Shown: positions 50,962 to 61,185, numbered from the stretch's first letter. The stretch: DNA of 64,000 nucleotides from Thermoanaerobacter wiegelii Rt8.B1 (GCF_000147695.2 NC_015958.1:2277501-2341500); one strand, 5' to 3'. The notes: generated by a model from the sequence alone, not told the origin. Numbers and translations: made by a program.

Positions 50962-53405
50962 TTTTGCACAGCATCTTTTTTTACAAAGTCTATTTTACCA
51001 TCTTTAGCAGTTACAATAAGTTCATCTCCTGGTTTGACTTCCCCTTGCAACATCAATTCTGATAATTGATTCTCTACAATTCTTTGTATAACTCTTCTTA
51101 AAGGCCTTGCACCGTAGTTGGGGTCATATCCTTGTTTGATAATTTCCTCTTTGGCTTCAGGAGTAAACTCCAGTTTAATGTTGTTCTCTTTTAGTCTATT
51201 ATTCAATTCTTTAATCATTATATCAGCAATCTTTTCAATATCTTCTTTTGAGAGTTGATGAAATACAATTATCTCATCCACCCTATTTAAGAATTCAGGT
51301 CTAAAGGTCTTTCTCAACTCTGCCATCAATGTTTCTTTTATTTTGTCATAAGAGGCTTTGTCTTCTTTTTCTTGAGGCATAAATCCTAAGGTAGATTGCT
51401 TTTTCAAAAGTTCTGCTCCCACATTTGATGTCATGATTATAACTGTATTTTTAAAGTCCACAGTTCTACCTTTTGAATCTGTGAGTCGTCCATCTTCTAA
51501 TATTTGAAGGAGAATGTTAAACACGTCAGGATGCGCTTTTTCAATTTCATCCAGCAAGATTACTGAATAGGGCTTTCTTCTTACTTTTTCTGTTAATTGT
51601 CCTCCTTCTTCAAATCCTACATATCCTGGAGGTGAACCGATAAGTTTAGATACAGTGTGTCTTTCCATGTATTCTGACATATCAAGCCTAATCATAGCAT
51701 TTTCGTCACCAAAAAGAGCTTCTGCCAAAGCCTTTGTAAGTTCTGTTTTACCAACACCAGTAGGACCCAAGAAGATAAATGAACCTATTGGCCTTTTTGG
51801 ATCTTTTAAGCCTACTCTTGCCCTTCTTATAGCTCTTGCCACTGCTTCTACTGCTTCATCTTGTCCTATAACTCTTTCATGCAATACCTCCTCTAAGTGG
51901 AGCAATCTCTCTGATTCCTCTTCAGCTAACTTTTTAACAGGTATTCCTGTCCACAGAGATACGACTTGTGCGATTTCTTCAGGTCCTACACTTTTTTCAT
52001 TAGAAAGAGAATTTTGTTGCCATTTAGCTTTTAATTTTTCTAATTCTTCTCTCAATTTTTGTTCTTCATCTCTTATTTTTGCAGCTTTTTCGTATTCTTG
52101 AGTTCTTATCGCTTCTTCCTTCTCTTTTATAAGGTCATTGATTTTATCTTCCAGTTCTTTTATCTCTGGAGGAGCTGTCACTGTCTTTAGTCTTACGCGA
52201 GAAGCTGCTTCATCTATTAAGTCTATAGCTTTATCAGGTAAAAATCTATCTGCAATATATCTGTGAGAAAGTCTAGCTGCTGCTTCTAAAGCTTCGTCAG
52301 TAATTTTAACCCTATGATGGGCTTCATACTTATCTCTCAAGCCCTTTAATATCTCAATAGTCTCCTCCACAGTTGGTTCATCTACAATTATTGGTTGGAA
52401 TCGTCTCTCTAATGCAGGGTCTCTTTCTACATATTTTCTGTACTCATCCAAAGTAGTAGCTCCAACTACTTGAATTTCACCTCTTGCAAGTGCCGGTTTT
52501 AGAATATTTGATGCATCTATTGCACCCTCTGCTGCACCTGCTCCTATCAAAGTGTGCATCTCATCTATAAATAGTATCACATTTCCTGCCTTTATAACCT
52601 CATTTAATACTGTTTTTAACCTATCTTCAAATTCGCCTCTGTACTTTGTACCTGCTACCATAGAAGCCATGTCTAAAGTTACAACTCTTTTATCTTTCAA
52701 AATTTCAGGAATTTCTCCTTCTACAATCTTTTGCGCAAGACCTTCTACAATAGCAGTTTTACCGACACCCGGTTCACCTATTAGGACAGGGTTATTCTTT
52801 GTCCTTCTGCTTAAGATTTGTATAACTCTTTCAATCTCTTTTTCTCTTCCTATTACAGGGTCAAGTTTGCCGTCTCTTGCAAGCTCAGTTAAATCTCTTC
52901 CAAATTGATTTAAAGTAGGTGTATTGGTATTTTTAACTTTTGCAGCCTTTGCAGGTCCTCCTGCAGGCTCTTCATTAAGCATTTTTACAATCTCCTCTCT
53001 CACCCTATTGAAATCTATACCTTGTTCCATTAAAATTCTTACAGCAACTCCTTCGCCTTCTCTTAAAAGTCCTAACAAAATATGCTCTGTCCCTACATAG
53101 CTGGTATTAAATCTCCTTGCCTCACTAAGACTTAGCTCTAGTACTCTTTTTGCCCGAGGGGTATAACCTACGACGTCTCCTGGAATATTTCCCATTCCAA
53201 TCAAAGACAATACCTTCTCTCTTGTAGTTTCATAAGTTACTCCCAGTTTTTTTAAAACTCTTGCTGCAATTCCTTCATCTTCTTTTAACAATCCTAATAA
53301 AATGTGTTCTGTCCCTACATAGTTATGATAAAAAGACCTCGCTTCCTCTTGAGCCAAATAAAGAGCTTTTTGAGCTCTTTCTGTAAATCTTCCAAACATC
53401 GCCAT
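50955..53405 (-). CDS. clpC: ATP-dependent Clp protease ATP-binding subunit ClpC
   Basis: Hsp100 unfoldase that, with ClpP and adaptors, degrades misfolded and arginine-phosphorylated proteins. From ATG 53405 it has 816 residues: two N-terminal repeats ([16 protein letters not shown]... and [21 protein letters not shown]), AAA+ D1 with GEPGVGKTA near residue 207, a coiled middle domain with a UVR-like motif ([14 protein letters not shown]), and D2 with [10 protein letters not shown] near residue 545. GGAGG lies 8 nt upstream. It is the last gene of the CtsR operon. Confidence 0.97.
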   Translation of the reverse strand: MAMFGRFTERAQKALYLAQEEARSFYHNYVGTEHILLGLLKEDEGIAARVLKKLGVTYETTREKVLSLIGMGNIPGDVVGYTPRAKRVLELSLSEARRFNTSYVGTEHILLGLLREGEGVAVRILMEQGIDFNRVREEIVKMLNEEPAGGPAKAAKVKNTNTPTLNQFGRDLTELARDGKLDPVIGREKEIERVIQILSRRTKNNPVLIGEPGVGKTAIVEGLAQKIVEGEIPEILKDKRVVTLDMASMVAGTKYRGEFEDRLKTVLNEVIKAGNVILFIDEMHTLIGAGAAEGAIDASNILKPALARGEIQVVGATTLDEYRKYVERDPALERRFQPIIVDEPTVEETIEILKGLRDKYEAHHRVKITDEALEAAARLSHRYIADRFLPDKAIDLIDEAASRVRLKTVTAPPEIKELEDKINDLIKEKEEAIRTQEYEKAAKIRDEEQKLREELEKLKAKWQQNSLSNEKSVGPEEIAQVVSLWTGIPVKKLAEEESERLLHLEEVLHERVIGQDEAVEAVARAIRRARVGLKDPKRPIGSFIFLGPTGVGKTELTKALAEALFGDENAMIRLDMSEYMERHTVSKLIGSPPGYVGFEEGGQLTEKVRRKPYSVILLDEIEKAHPDVFNILLQILEDGRLTDSKGRTVDFKNTVIIMTSNVGAELLKKQSTLGFMPQEKEDKASYDKIKETLMAELRKTFRPEFLNRVDEIIVFHQLSKEDIEKIADIMIKELNNRLKENNIKLEFTPEAKEEIIKQGYDPNYGARPLRRVIQRIVENQLSELMLQGEVKPGDELIVTAKDGKIDFVKKDAVQKA

Positions 53406-53417
53406 AACAAACACCTC

Positions 53418-54446
53418 CTATAAATTATCTTTTTTGTTTATTTGACTTACTACATATTCTGCCCTTTTAACATCTCTCTCATAGGGGTCTAATTGAATGC
53501 CATAAATTTTTTGTAAATTAGCTGGTTGTATATGTGTAGTGAGAACATCAATTTTATTTATATCCACATCTAATATTCCTAAAATTGCTCCTAATCTCAC
53601 GTCAGACATTAAAGTCATGTATTCCTTTGTAGACATCACTTTTGCATGAGATAAAATTCCAAAAGCCCTTCCTACTCTATCTTCTATTTGAATTCTTTGT
53701 TTTTTGTATAAATCCTCTCTAGCTTTTCTTTCGCTAGAGATAATTTGTCTTGCTACTCCTTCAATATTTTCAATTATTTCTCTTTCGCTTTGGCCAAGAG
53801 TGACTTGATTAGAAATTTGATAAATATCTCCTAAAGCTTGAGTACCTTCACCGTATATCCCTCTCACTGCCATACCTATTTTAGAAACAGAGTTTAAAAT
53901 ATTGCTTATTTGCCCAGTGATAGTAAGAGCTGGAAGATGAACCATGACTGAGGCTCGTATCCCTGTTCCTACGTTAGTAGGACAAGAAGTCAAATAACCT
54001 ATCTTTTCATCATAGGCATAGTCGATAGTTTCTTCAATCAAATCGTCAATTTTATCGGCAGTATCCCAGCTTTCATTAAGCCTTAATCCTTCTAATATGC
54101 ATTGTATTCTAAGATGGTCCTCTTCATTGACCATTATACTTACTGTATTGTCATCTTTTATAAGAGCATAACCACTCTTTGTATTCTGTGAAAGGTCAGG
54201 GCTTATAAGGTGCTTTTCTACAAGTGATTGCCTGTCAATAGGAGTCAATTTCTTCATATCATATTCTATAAATTGGGTAGATAAAATAGTATTACTACCT
54301 AATATAGCCTTTCTAACCAAATCTATAACCTTTCGTCCCTGCTCTTCTGTCATAATAGTAGGGAAAGGAATATCTTTTATATTCCGAGCAAGTCTAATTC
54401 TACTGGACAATACCACATCTTTATCGTACTGTAGCATTTCGGTCAC
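53418..54446 (-). CDS. mcsB: Protein arginine kinase McsB
   Basis: Phosphagen-kinase relative that phosphorylates arginines, marking proteins for ClpCP and inactivating CtsR. The 342-residue protein has the ATP/guanidino motifs VLSSRIRLARNIKDIPFP near residue 12, NEEDHLRIQ, and the active-site loop TSCPTNVGTGIRAS with the reactive cysteine near residue 166. It begins at GTG 54446 directly after the mcsA stop; an in-frame ATG at 54437, with AGGTG 6 nt before it, is an alternative. Confidence 0.95.
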   Translation of the reverse strand: MTEMLQYDKDVVLSSRIRLARNIKDIPFPTIMTEEQGRKVIDLVRKAILGSNTILSTQFIEYDMKKLTPIDRQSLVEKHLISPDLSQNTKSGYALIKDDNTVSIMVNEEDHLRIQCILEGLRLNESWDTADKIDDLIEETIDYAYDEKIGYLTSCPTNVGTGIRASVMVHLPALTITGQISNILNSVSKIGMAVRGIYGEGTQALGDIYQISNQVTLGQSEREIIENIEGVARQIISSERKAREDLYKKQRIQIEDRVGRAFGILSHAKVMSTKEYMTLMSDVRLGAILGILDVDINKIDVLTTHIQPANLQKIYGIQLDPYERDVKRAEYVVSQINKKDNL

Positions 54447-54962
54447 CTACTTTCCTAATTCTTTCTCCAATTCTCTGATTTTATCCCTTAATTCTGCTGC
54501 TTTTTCATAAGCTTCTTCTTTAATAGCTTTTTCCAATTGATATTTCAACTCCTCAATTTCTCTTTTTACTCTCATTTTACCGCCAGCTTTTTTAGGAATT
54601 TTCCCTCTGTGTTCTGTACTGCCGTGTATTCTCCTCATAAGAGGATTTAATTCTTCAGCAAAAGCATCATAGCAGAAACTACAACCTAATCTTCCAATTT
54701 TTTTGAAATCTTCGTAAGTCATACCACAGTGACTGCATTTCAAAGTTTTTTTTGTAAAGTCATCTACTCCAGGCAAAAAGTCCATTAACCCTGACAATAA
54801 ATTTTGAACTGAAAAAGGTGTAAAAGTTGAAAAAACTTCTGTATTTAAAATTCCCTCTTCTGCTGCGCACTGGTCACACAAATGCATTTCAGTTTTTACT
54901 CCGTTTACTATTTTAGTGTAATGAACTGTAGCAGGCCTTATTTTGCATTTATCACACATCAT
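54447..54962 (-). CDS. mcsA: Zinc-finger activator McsA
   Basis: Partner and activator of McsB in the CtsR stress circuit. The 171-residue protein has four C-x2-C pairs (MCDKC, LCDQC, KCSHC, GCSFC), expected to bind two zincs, and a C-terminal UVR motif (LEKAIKEEAYEKAAELRDKI) like that of UvrB/UvrC. GGAGG lies 8 nt before ATG 54962. It is adjacent to mcsB without a gap. Confidence 0.95.
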   Translation of the reverse strand: MMCDKCKIRPATVHYTKIVNGVKTEMHLCDQCAAEEGILNTEVFSTFTPFSVQNLLSGLMDFLPGVDDFTKKTLKCSHCGMTYEDFKKIGRLGCSFCYDAFAEELNPLMRRIHGSTEHRGKIPKKAGGKMRVKREIEELKYQLEKAIKEEAYEKAAELRDKIRELEKELGK

Positions 54963-54976
54963 AAAAATTACCTCCT

Positions 54977-55435
54977 TTACTTGTTGCGAGCAATTTCCAT
55001 AAGCATTGCCTTAAGTAGTAATGCTCGCAACATATTCTTATCTTCCTGAGAAAAAGGAAGAATTTTATCATTAACTACAGCTTTCATCAAAGCTGCTTCC
55101 CTGGACGTTATAATATTGTGGTCTAAAAGAGCATCAATGTAGTATCTAGCTTTACTCTCAGAAATATTATCCCCTATGTTTTCTATTATTTTATTTATCC
55201 AATTGTTTGATATAGAAGTTTTATAAATTTTTATATAACCTCCGCCGCCTCTTTTACTTTCTATGATGTATCCTCTGTCAATAGTAAAACGCGTCTCTAA
55301 CACATAGTTTATTTGAGATGGCGCACAATTAAAAACATTTGCTAATTCATTTCTTTGAATTTCTACATAATGCTTACCAGCCTCTTCCATTAGCTCTTTT
55401 ATAAAATTTTCAATCAAATCACTAAGCCTTGCCAT
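54977..55435 (-). CDS. ctsR: Transcriptional repressor CtsR
   Basis: Class III heat-shock repressor of Gram-positive bacteria, a temperature sensor. From ATG 55435 it has 152 residues (MARLSDLIENFIKELMEEAGKH): a winged helix with a glycine-rich wing (ESKRGGGGYIKI) that senses heat, and a C-terminal dimer domain. The start is judged from a weak GGTG site; in-frame readings back to 55498 include the operator region and are unlikely. Its own operator is at 55463-55479. Confidence 0.94.
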   Translation of the reverse strand: MARLSDLIENFIKELMEEAGKHYVEIQRNELANVFNCAPSQINYVLETRFTIDRGYIIESKRGGGGYIKIYKTSISNNWINKIIENIGDNISESKARYYIDALLDHNIITSREAALMKAVVNDKILPFSQEDKNMLRALLLKAMLMEIARNK

Positions 55436-55462
55436 CGCCATCACCACGTCTCTTACTTTTAC

Positions 55463-55479
55463 TTTGACTTTCTTTGACC
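55463..55479 (-). promoter_or_regulatory. CtsR operator
   Basis: On the minus strand GGTCAAA-GAA-AGTCAAA, an exact match to the known heptad direct repeat RGTCAAA-NAN-RGTCAAA bound by CtsR. It lies just downstream of the promoter and 28 nt before ctsR, so CtsR should repress its own operon. Confidence 0.92.
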
Positions 55480-55488
55480 TTCGAATAT

Positions 55489-55517
55489 ATTTTTGCATTT
55501 TTTTGTCCTCTCGTCAA
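55489..55517 (-). promoter_or_regulatory. Promoter of the ctsR operon
   Basis: TTGACG (55512-55517) and a weak -10 AAAAAT (55489-55494) preceded by TGC are 17 nt apart on the minus strand. The CtsR box begins about 10 nt after it. Confidence 0.5.
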
Positions 55518-55607
55518 TAGCTTTTTCACGCTAAAGCAAGTGATTTTTTCTAATATTTTCATCAAATAATAAAAATATCTCTCATATTCTAAAATTTTCA
55601 CCATTTT

Positions 55608-55799
55608 TCATTCATTTTCATAGTTTTCTTCCTCTTCATCTGCCAACTCTTGACGGTCTTCTTGATTTATAAGAGATGAAAAATTGCTTTTTCCCTTTAA
55701 ATTCTTTCTATCCGTATTTTCGTAAGTCTCTTCTTCAAAAAAATTCCCTCTTACAGATTTATATAGCTTTCCTTTGAAAAATTTTTGACTTTTATTCAT
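55608..55799 (-). CDS. Small acidic protein of unknown function
   Basis: A 63-residue protein starting MNKSQKFFKGKLYKSVRGN and ending in an acidic stretch (ELADEEEENYENE). The N-terminal part is basic and aromatic, the rest charged and probably unstructured. AGAGGTGGAGG lies at normal distance before ATG 55799, which supports translation. It starts 25 nt after the malic enzyme stop, and ctsR lies downstream. I do not recognise a family and offer no function. Confidence 0.55.
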   Translation of the reverse strand: MNKSQKFFKGKLYKSVRGNFFEEETYENTDRKNLKGKSNFSSLINQEDRQELADEEEENYENE

Positions 55800-55823
55800 A
55801 TCCTCCACCTCTTGCTCACTTTA

Positions 55824-57035
55824 TTATTTATTAAAGCTATTTTCAAACTCTTTTAAATCTAAATTGACTCTTGCTACCCCAGTCTCTATTGCTGCTTTCG
55901 CAACTGCTATTGCTACATTTTTAAGAACTCTTTTATCAAAAGGCTTTGGAATTATATATTCCGGAGTAAGTTCATTTTCTGAAATAGTCTGGGCAATAGA
56001 ATACGCAGCACTAATTTTCATCTCTTCATTAATTGTAGTAGCCCTAACTTCTAATGCCCCTCTAAATATACCCGGAAAAGCTAACACATTATTTATTTGG
56101 TTTGGAAAATCAGATCTGCCAGTACCTACTACATAAGCTCCTGCCTCTTTTGCTTCATCAGGATATATCTCAGGCACTGGATTAGCTAATGCGAAAACTA
56201 TTGGTTTTTTTGCCATTGTTTTTATCATTTCTTTATTTAATACATTAGGTGCTGATACTCCAATAAACACATCTGCTCCTTTTAAAGCATCTTTTAAAAG
56301 CCCTTTTAATCTTCCTTTATTTGATATTTTTGCAATCTCTTTTTTAGAGAAGTCTTCATCTTCTCTTCCTTCATATATGATACCACTTCTATCGCAAACT
56401 ATTACATCTTTTATACCCGCTTTTATTAAAAATTTAGCAATAGCAATCCCTGCCGCTCCAGCTCCATTTACAACGGCAGTAACTTCTTTTAATTCCTTTT
56501 CTACAATTTTTAAAGCATTTATTAAAGCAGCCAAAGTTACAACTGCCGTTCCATGCTGGTCATCATGAAATACAGGTATATCCAAAATTTCGTCCAACTT
56601 TCTTTCTATTTCAAAACAGCGAGGAGCAGAAATATCTTCAAGATTTATACCTCCAAAAGCAGGTGAAATATTCACCACAGTTTTTATAATTTCTTCAACA
56701 TCTTGAGTAGCAAGACATATAGGTACTGCATCAACGCCTCCAAATTCTTTAAATAAAACTGCTTTTCCTTCCATAACAGGTAGTGCTGCGTAGGGCCCTA
56801 TGTTTCCTAAACCTAAAACAGCTGAACCATCTGTCACAACCGCAATCATGTGGCTCTTTGTAGTATATTCATATACTAAATCACTATTTTTATGTATCTC
56901 CTTACAAGGCTCTGCAACACCTGGGGTATAGGTTAAAGCTAAATCTTTGTCATTTTTCGCTTCTACTTTGCTTATAATTTCAAGTTTGCCTCTATTTTCT
57001 TTGTGAAGTTTTAAAGTTTCTTCTCTTATATTCAT
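55824..57035 (-). CDS. NAD(P)-dependent malic enzyme (short bacterial form)
   Basis: Oxidative decarboxylation of malate to pyruvate and CO2, with NAD or NADP. The 403-residue protein has the substrate Tyr/Lys region (TYTPGVAEPC near residue 36), metal ligands in HDDQHGTAV, a Rossmann motif NGAGAAGIAIAKF near residue 190, and ANPVPEIYPDEA. It lacks any phosphotransacetylase-like extension. An NAD preference is likely from an acidic end to the beta-2 strand (VIVCDRSG) but not certain. It lies upstream of the small acidic gene. Confidence 0.93.
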   Translation of the reverse strand: MNIREETLKLHKENRGKLEIISKVEAKNDKDLALTYTPGVAEPCKEIHKNSDLVYEYTTKSHMIAVVTDGSAVLGLGNIGPYAALPVMEGKAVLFKEFGGVDAVPICLATQDVEEIIKTVVNISPAFGGINLEDISAPRCFEIERKLDEILDIPVFHDDQHGTAVVTLAALINALKIVEKELKEVTAVVNGAGAAGIAIAKFLIKAGIKDVIVCDRSGIIYEGREDEDFSKKEIAKISNKGRLKGLLKDALKGADVFIGVSAPNVLNKEMIKTMAKKPIVFALANPVPEIYPDEAKEAGAYVVGTGRSDFPNQINNVLAFPGIFRGALEVRATTINEEMKISAAYSIAQTISENELTPEYIIPKPFDKRVLKNVAIAVAKAAIETGVARVNLDLKEFENSFNK

Positions 57036-57123
57036 TTCATAAAGTCCTCCTCTAATACCCGTGTTTTCTTATATTATAACTTAAATATTTTTTAGAAAAA
57101 AGTTATTAGCTGCAATAAAAATA

Positions 57124-57143
57124 AAGCCTGCAAAAGCAGGCTT
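57124..57143 (-). terminator. Intrinsic terminator after the EF-G-like gene
   Basis: AAGCCTGC and GCAGGCTT pair over 8 bp with the loop TTTT, followed by TATTTTTATT on the minus strand, overlapping the stop of the gene. Confidence 0.85.
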
Positions 57144-59181
57144 ATTCTTCTTTTTCTTTTAATTTCTTCCTTTCTTCTATTATTTTTTGTGCCACATTAG
57201 GTGGAGCTTCTTCATATCTTGCAAAAGTCATTTTGAAGTCTCCTCTTGCTTGTGTCAAAGACCTTAAATCTGTCGCATATCTATTCATTTCAGCCAAAGG
57301 CACTTCTGCTGTGATTACTTCTAAATTGTCTTTTGACTCCATGCCTAAAATTCTTCCTCTTCTCTTATTCAAATCCCCAATGATATCTCCCATGTATTCT
57401 TCAGGTACCACCACTTCTACTCTCATAATAGGTTCTAAAAGAACTGGATTTGCTTGTTCCATTCCCTTTTTAAAAGCAAGAGATGCAGCAATTTTGAAAG
57501 CCATTTCAGAAGAATCAACAGGATGGTAGGAACCATCTACCAAAGTAGCTTTAATGTTTACAACAGGATAACGAGCAAGCACACCTTCTTTCATACTTTC
57601 TCTCAAGCCTTTTTCTACTGCTGGAATATATTGTTTAGGAACAGCTCCACCAAAGATTTTATCTTCAAACTCAAATTCACTGTTGGGATTTGGCTCAAAT
57701 TCAATCCACACATGACCATATTGTCCATGTCCACCTGTCTGCTTTTTATGCTTTCCTTCTACTTTGACTTTACCCTTTATCGTCTCTCTATAGGGTACAA
57801 TTGGGTCTGTCAAGGTGCATTCTACTCCAAACTTGTTCATCAACTTTTTAGAAATTACTTCTATATGCTGCTCTCCCATTCCATAAACTATCATTTGACC
57901 TGTCTCTAAATTCTTTTCTACTTTAAAAGTCGGATCTTCTTCCTGTAGCCTTTGAAGCCCATTGCTGATTTTCTCTTCGTCTCCTTTGGATTTAGGTTCA
58001 ATTGCAAGAGCAAGTGTAGGCTGAGGAAACTCGATTGCTGACAACGTAACAGGATTAGAAGTGTCACATAAGGTATCTCCTGTCATTGTATATTGAAGCT
58101 TTGCAACTGCTCCTATATCTCCAGCTACTAACTTAGATACAGGCATCTGCTTTTTCCCTCTTAAAATGTAAAGCTGGCTTATTTTTTCTTGCATCTGCTT
58201 ATTTGAATTAAGTAGTGTAGAATCAGAAGTTAGAGTACCTGATACAACCTTGAAAATAGATAGTCTGCCCACATAAGGATCTGCTATAGTTTTAAATACA
58301 AATGCGGCTACTGGTCCATTTTCACTAGCTTTTTCTCTTTCTATATCCAGAGGTGATGGCAAAAATTCCACAATAGCATCTAATAATTTATCTGTTCCAA
58401 TATTTTTAAGGCTTGAACCGCATAAAACAGGCATTAACTCTCCAATTCTTATGCTGTTTTTGATTCCTTCTTTCATTTCTTCTTGTGTAAATTCTTCTCC
58501 TCCAAAGTACTTTTCCATTAAAGTTTCATCGTTTTCAGCAATGTTCTCAATCAATTCCTCTTTGGCCGATAAAACTTTATCCATCAAATCTGCCGGTACT
58601 TCTGTCTCCTTTACCCCTTTTTCATCGTAAACGTATGCTTTTTGAGTAAGAACATCTACATAACCTTTAAAACTTTGTTCGCTTCCAATAGGAAATGTCA
58701 AAGGAATAACCTTATTACCAAATTTCTCCATCAATTGATTTAATGTTTTAAAATAATCTGCATTTTCTCTATCCATTTTGTTAATAAAAAATATAATAGG
58801 CAACTTATTCTTTTGAGCCAAACTAAACACTTTTTCAGTTCCAACTTCTACACCAGAAGCAGCACACACAGGTATTATAACACTGTCTACAACCCGCAAG
58901 CCACTTACAACTTCTCCAAAGAAATCAAAATACCCTGGCATATCTAATATATTAATTTTACACTCTCTCCACTCCACTGGAATTACTGATGTGGAAATAG
59001 ATATCTGCCTGGCAATTTCCTCTGGGTCATAGTCAGATACAGTAGTGCCATTTTCTACGCGCCCCATTCTATCAATGACTTTTGTGTTGAAAAGGAATGC
59101 CTCAGTTAATGTAGTTTTACCGGCTCCACCGTGGGAAACCAATCCTACATTTCTTATTTGATTAGTTTTGTAATCCTTCAT
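57142..59181 (-). CDS. EF-G-like translational GTPase (EF-G2 type)
   Basis: Second EF-G homologue, 679 residues, clearly different from fusA at 18777-20846. The G domain has G1 SHGGAGKTT ([12 protein letters not shown]), a switch without the RGITI consensus (ARQISIST), G3 DMPGYFDF in place of DTPGHVDF (Tyr replaces the catalytic His), and G4 NKMD. Domains III-V are conserved ([33 protein letters not shown]). Loss of the His suggests weak or altered GTP hydrolysis; the cellular role is not established. It lies between ptsI and malic enzyme. Confidence 0.9.
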   Translation of the reverse strand: MKDYKTNQIRNVGLVSHGGAGKTTLTEAFLFNTKVIDRMGRVENGTTVSDYDPEEIARQISISTSVIPVEWRECKINILDMPGYFDFFGEVVSGLRVVDSVIIPVCAASGVEVGTEKVFSLAQKNKLPIIFFINKMDRENADYFKTLNQLMEKFGNKVIPLTFPIGSEQSFKGYVDVLTQKAYVYDEKGVKETEVPADLMDKVLSAKEELIENIAENDETLMEKYFGGEEFTQEEMKEGIKNSIRIGELMPVLCGSSLKNIGTDKLLDAIVEFLPSPLDIEREKASENGPVAAFVFKTIADPYVGRLSIFKVVSGTLTSDSTLLNSNKQMQEKISQLYILRGKKQMPVSKLVAGDIGAVAKLQYTMTGDTLCDTSNPVTLSAIEFPQPTLALAIEPKSKGDEEKISNGLQRLQEEDPTFKVEKNLETGQMIVYGMGEQHIEVISKKLMNKFGVECTLTDPIVPYRETIKGKVKVEGKHKKQTGGHGQYGHVWIEFEPNPNSEFEFEDKIFGGAVPKQYIPAVEKGLRESMKEGVLARYPVVNIKATLVDGSYHPVDSSEMAFKIAASLAFKKGMEQANPVLLEPIMRVEVVVPEEYMGDIIGDLNKRRGRILGMESKDNLEVITAEVPLAEMNRYATDLRSLTQARGDFKMTFARYEEAPPNVAQKIIEERKKLKEKEE

Positions 59182-59275
59182 ACATATCCCCCTATCTTAT
59201 CGCAAATAATCTTTAATATTATTATTCTATACATTTTGAAATTTTCCTTTATTTTTTTGATATTTTTTTAATAAA

Positions 59276-59301
59276 AAATCTCTGGCAAAAGCCAGAGATT
59301 T
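59276..59301 (-). terminator. Intrinsic terminator after ptsI
   Basis: A perfect 11-bp stem (AAATCTCTGGC) with the loop TTTT is followed by TTTATTAAAAAAATAT on the minus strand. It covers the ptsI stop. Confidence 0.85.
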
Positions 59302-61021
59302 ACTCAATGTCTTTAATTATGTCCTCCATCATTTTTTGTATCTTTTCTGCCTCAGCAATATTTAGCACCCTTTCCGCTATTTCTTTTGCTCTTTCATATT
59401 CCACATTTCTGATGATATTTTTAACTGTAGGTATAGAAGTTGCACTCATAGAAAATTCGTCTAAGCCAAGTCCTAACAATATAACTGTAGCTAAAGGATC
59501 TCCCGCCATTTCACCGCACATAGCCGCAAATTTGCCTTCTTTATGGGCTGCATCAATAACCAGTTTTATAAGTCTTAAAATAGCAGGATTAAAAGGTTGA
59601 TAATAATCTTTTACGTGTTCATTCATTCTGTCAACAGCAAGAGTATACTGACGCAAGTCATTAGTTCCTATGCTAAAGAAGTCCACTTCTTTAGCCAATA
59701 TGTCTGCAGTTATTGCAGCAGAAGGTATTTCCACCATTATACCTACTTTTATGTTTTTGTCATATTTTATGCCTTCTTTATCAAGCTCAGCTTTTACTTC
59801 GTTTAAAACGGTATTTGCTTTTCTTACATCTTCTACAGAAGATATCATAGGATACATTATGTGAATATTTCCATAAGCACTTGCTCTTAAAATTGCTCTT
59901 AATTGAGTCTTAAATATGTCTGTCCTATCCAAGCAAAGCCTTATAGCCCTATATCCCAAAAAAGGATTCATCTCTTTAGGCATATCAAGATAAGGAAGTT
60001 CCTTATCTCCTCCTATATCCAGTGTTCTTATAGTAACAGGCCGGCCTTCCATTTTTTCTGCAACTTCTTTGTAGGCTTCAAATTGCTCTTCTTCTGTAGG
60101 AAGAGTAGTTCTATCCATGTATAAGAATTCAGTTCTAAAAAGTCCAACCCCTTCTGCTCCATTGGCCAGCGCACTTTTTACATCTTTTGGAGTTCCTATA
60201 TTTGCCGCTAACATGACTTTTTTGCCATCGGGAGTTATTGCAGGCAAATCTTTTAATTTCTTTAATTTCTCCACCTTTTTATCATAATTCTCTTTTTTAG
60301 CCTTATATTCGTTTATTGTATTTTCGTCAGGATTTACAATGACAACCCCTTCCAACCCATCTACTATTATGGTATCTCCATTATTAACTTGAGAGGTAAC
60401 ATTACCCAATCCTACTACAGCAGGAATTTCTAAGGAACGTGCCATTATAGCTGTATGAGAAGTTCTTCCGCCTACATCTGTAGCAAATCCTAAAACCATT
60501 TCTTTTTTCATGGTAGCTGTATCTGAAGGGGTTAAGTCTTTGGCTATAACTACCACTTGTTCATCAAGTTCAGAAAGATTCACGCTTTTTACTCCTAAAA
60601 GATTATTTATTATACGGCTTCCTACATCCCTTAAATCTACAGCTCTTTCTTTTAAATATTCATCATTTAAACTTTCCATTACAGAAGCATTTTGTTCAAT
60701 TACTTTATTTACCGCATTATCAGCAGTTATAAGTTCAGTCTTTATCATGTTTTCTACCCCTTCAATAAGTTCGGGGTCACTTGCTAGCATTAAATGTGCC
60801 TCAAAAATTTCTGCCTTATCCTTCCCAAATTCTTTCAATGCATCTTCTTTAATTTTTTGTATTTGCTCCTTCGTCACTTCTAAAGCTTTCTTAAACCTTT
60901 CAATTTCGTACTCTACTTTTGATTCATCTATGTTTTTCATGTTGATTTCTGCTTTTTCTTTAGTATATAAGAAAACCTTCCCAATCGCTATCCCTGGGGA
61001 TGCCGCAACTCCTTTTAGCAT
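59300..61021 (-). CDS. ptsI: PTS Enzyme I (phosphoenolpyruvate-protein phosphotransferase)
   Basis: First phosphotransferase of the sugar PTS: takes phosphate from PEP and gives it to HPr. The 573-residue protein has the N-domain start MLKGVAASPGIAIGKVFLY, the active-site histidine in GGRTSHTAIMARS near residue 190, the PEP-binding barrel (TIRTLDIGGDKELPYL), and the catalytic Cys in AAMCGEMAGD near residue 500. No ptsH is adjacent. It has its own promoter, 180 nt after the IIB gene and beyond a terminator. Confidence 0.97.
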   Translation of the reverse strand: MLKGVAASPGIAIGKVFLYTKEKAEINMKNIDESKVEYEIERFKKALEVTKEQIQKIKEDALKEFGKDKAEIFEAHLMLASDPELIEGVENMIKTELITADNAVNKVIEQNASVMESLNDEYLKERAVDLRDVGSRIINNLLGVKSVNLSELDEQVVVIAKDLTPSDTATMKKEMVLGFATDVGGRTSHTAIMARSLEIPAVVGLGNVTSQVNNGDTIIVDGLEGVVIVNPDENTINEYKAKKENYDKKVEKLKKLKDLPAITPDGKKVMLAANIGTPKDVKSALANGAEGVGLFRTEFLYMDRTTLPTEEEQFEAYKEVAEKMEGRPVTIRTLDIGGDKELPYLDMPKEMNPFLGYRAIRLCLDRTDIFKTQLRAILRASAYGNIHIMYPMISSVEDVRKANTVLNEVKAELDKEGIKYDKNIKVGIMVEIPSAAITADILAKEVDFFSIGTNDLRQYTLAVDRMNEHVKDYYQPFNPAILRLIKLVIDAAHKEGKFAAMCGEMAGDPLATVILLGLGLDEFSMSATSIPTVKNIIRNVEYERAKEIAERVLNIAEAEKIQKMMEDIIKDIE

Positions 61022-61055
61022 TTGTTAACCCTCCTTAAAATTAGTTCTAACGTCT

Positions 61056-61085
61056 ATTATAACATAGTTTTCGTCCCAGTGTGAA
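61056..61085 (-). promoter_or_regulatory. Promoter of ptsI
   Basis: TTCACA (61080-61085) and perfect TATAAT (61056-61061) are 18 nt apart on the minus strand, about 35 nt before ptsI. Confidence 0.7.
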
Positions 61086-61160
61086 ACTTTTGCACAATAA
61101 TAAAATAAAAAAATAAAGCAAATTTGACAAATCATTTTTTAGATAGCCGCAAAAGCAAAA

Positions 61161-61185
61161 TCAGGAAAGGCAATCCCTTTCCTGA
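61161..61185 (-). terminator. Intrinsic terminator after the IIB gene
   Basis: TCAGGAAAGG and CCTTTCCTGA form a perfect 10-bp stem with a 5-nt loop, followed by TTTTGCTTTTG on the minus strand. It ends the fructose PTS operon. Confidence 0.85.

Noticed and set aside
55422..55604. 60-codon minus-strand frame over the ctsR leader
   Set aside because: It covers the promoter, the CtsR operator and the ctsR start in another frame; no ribosome site.
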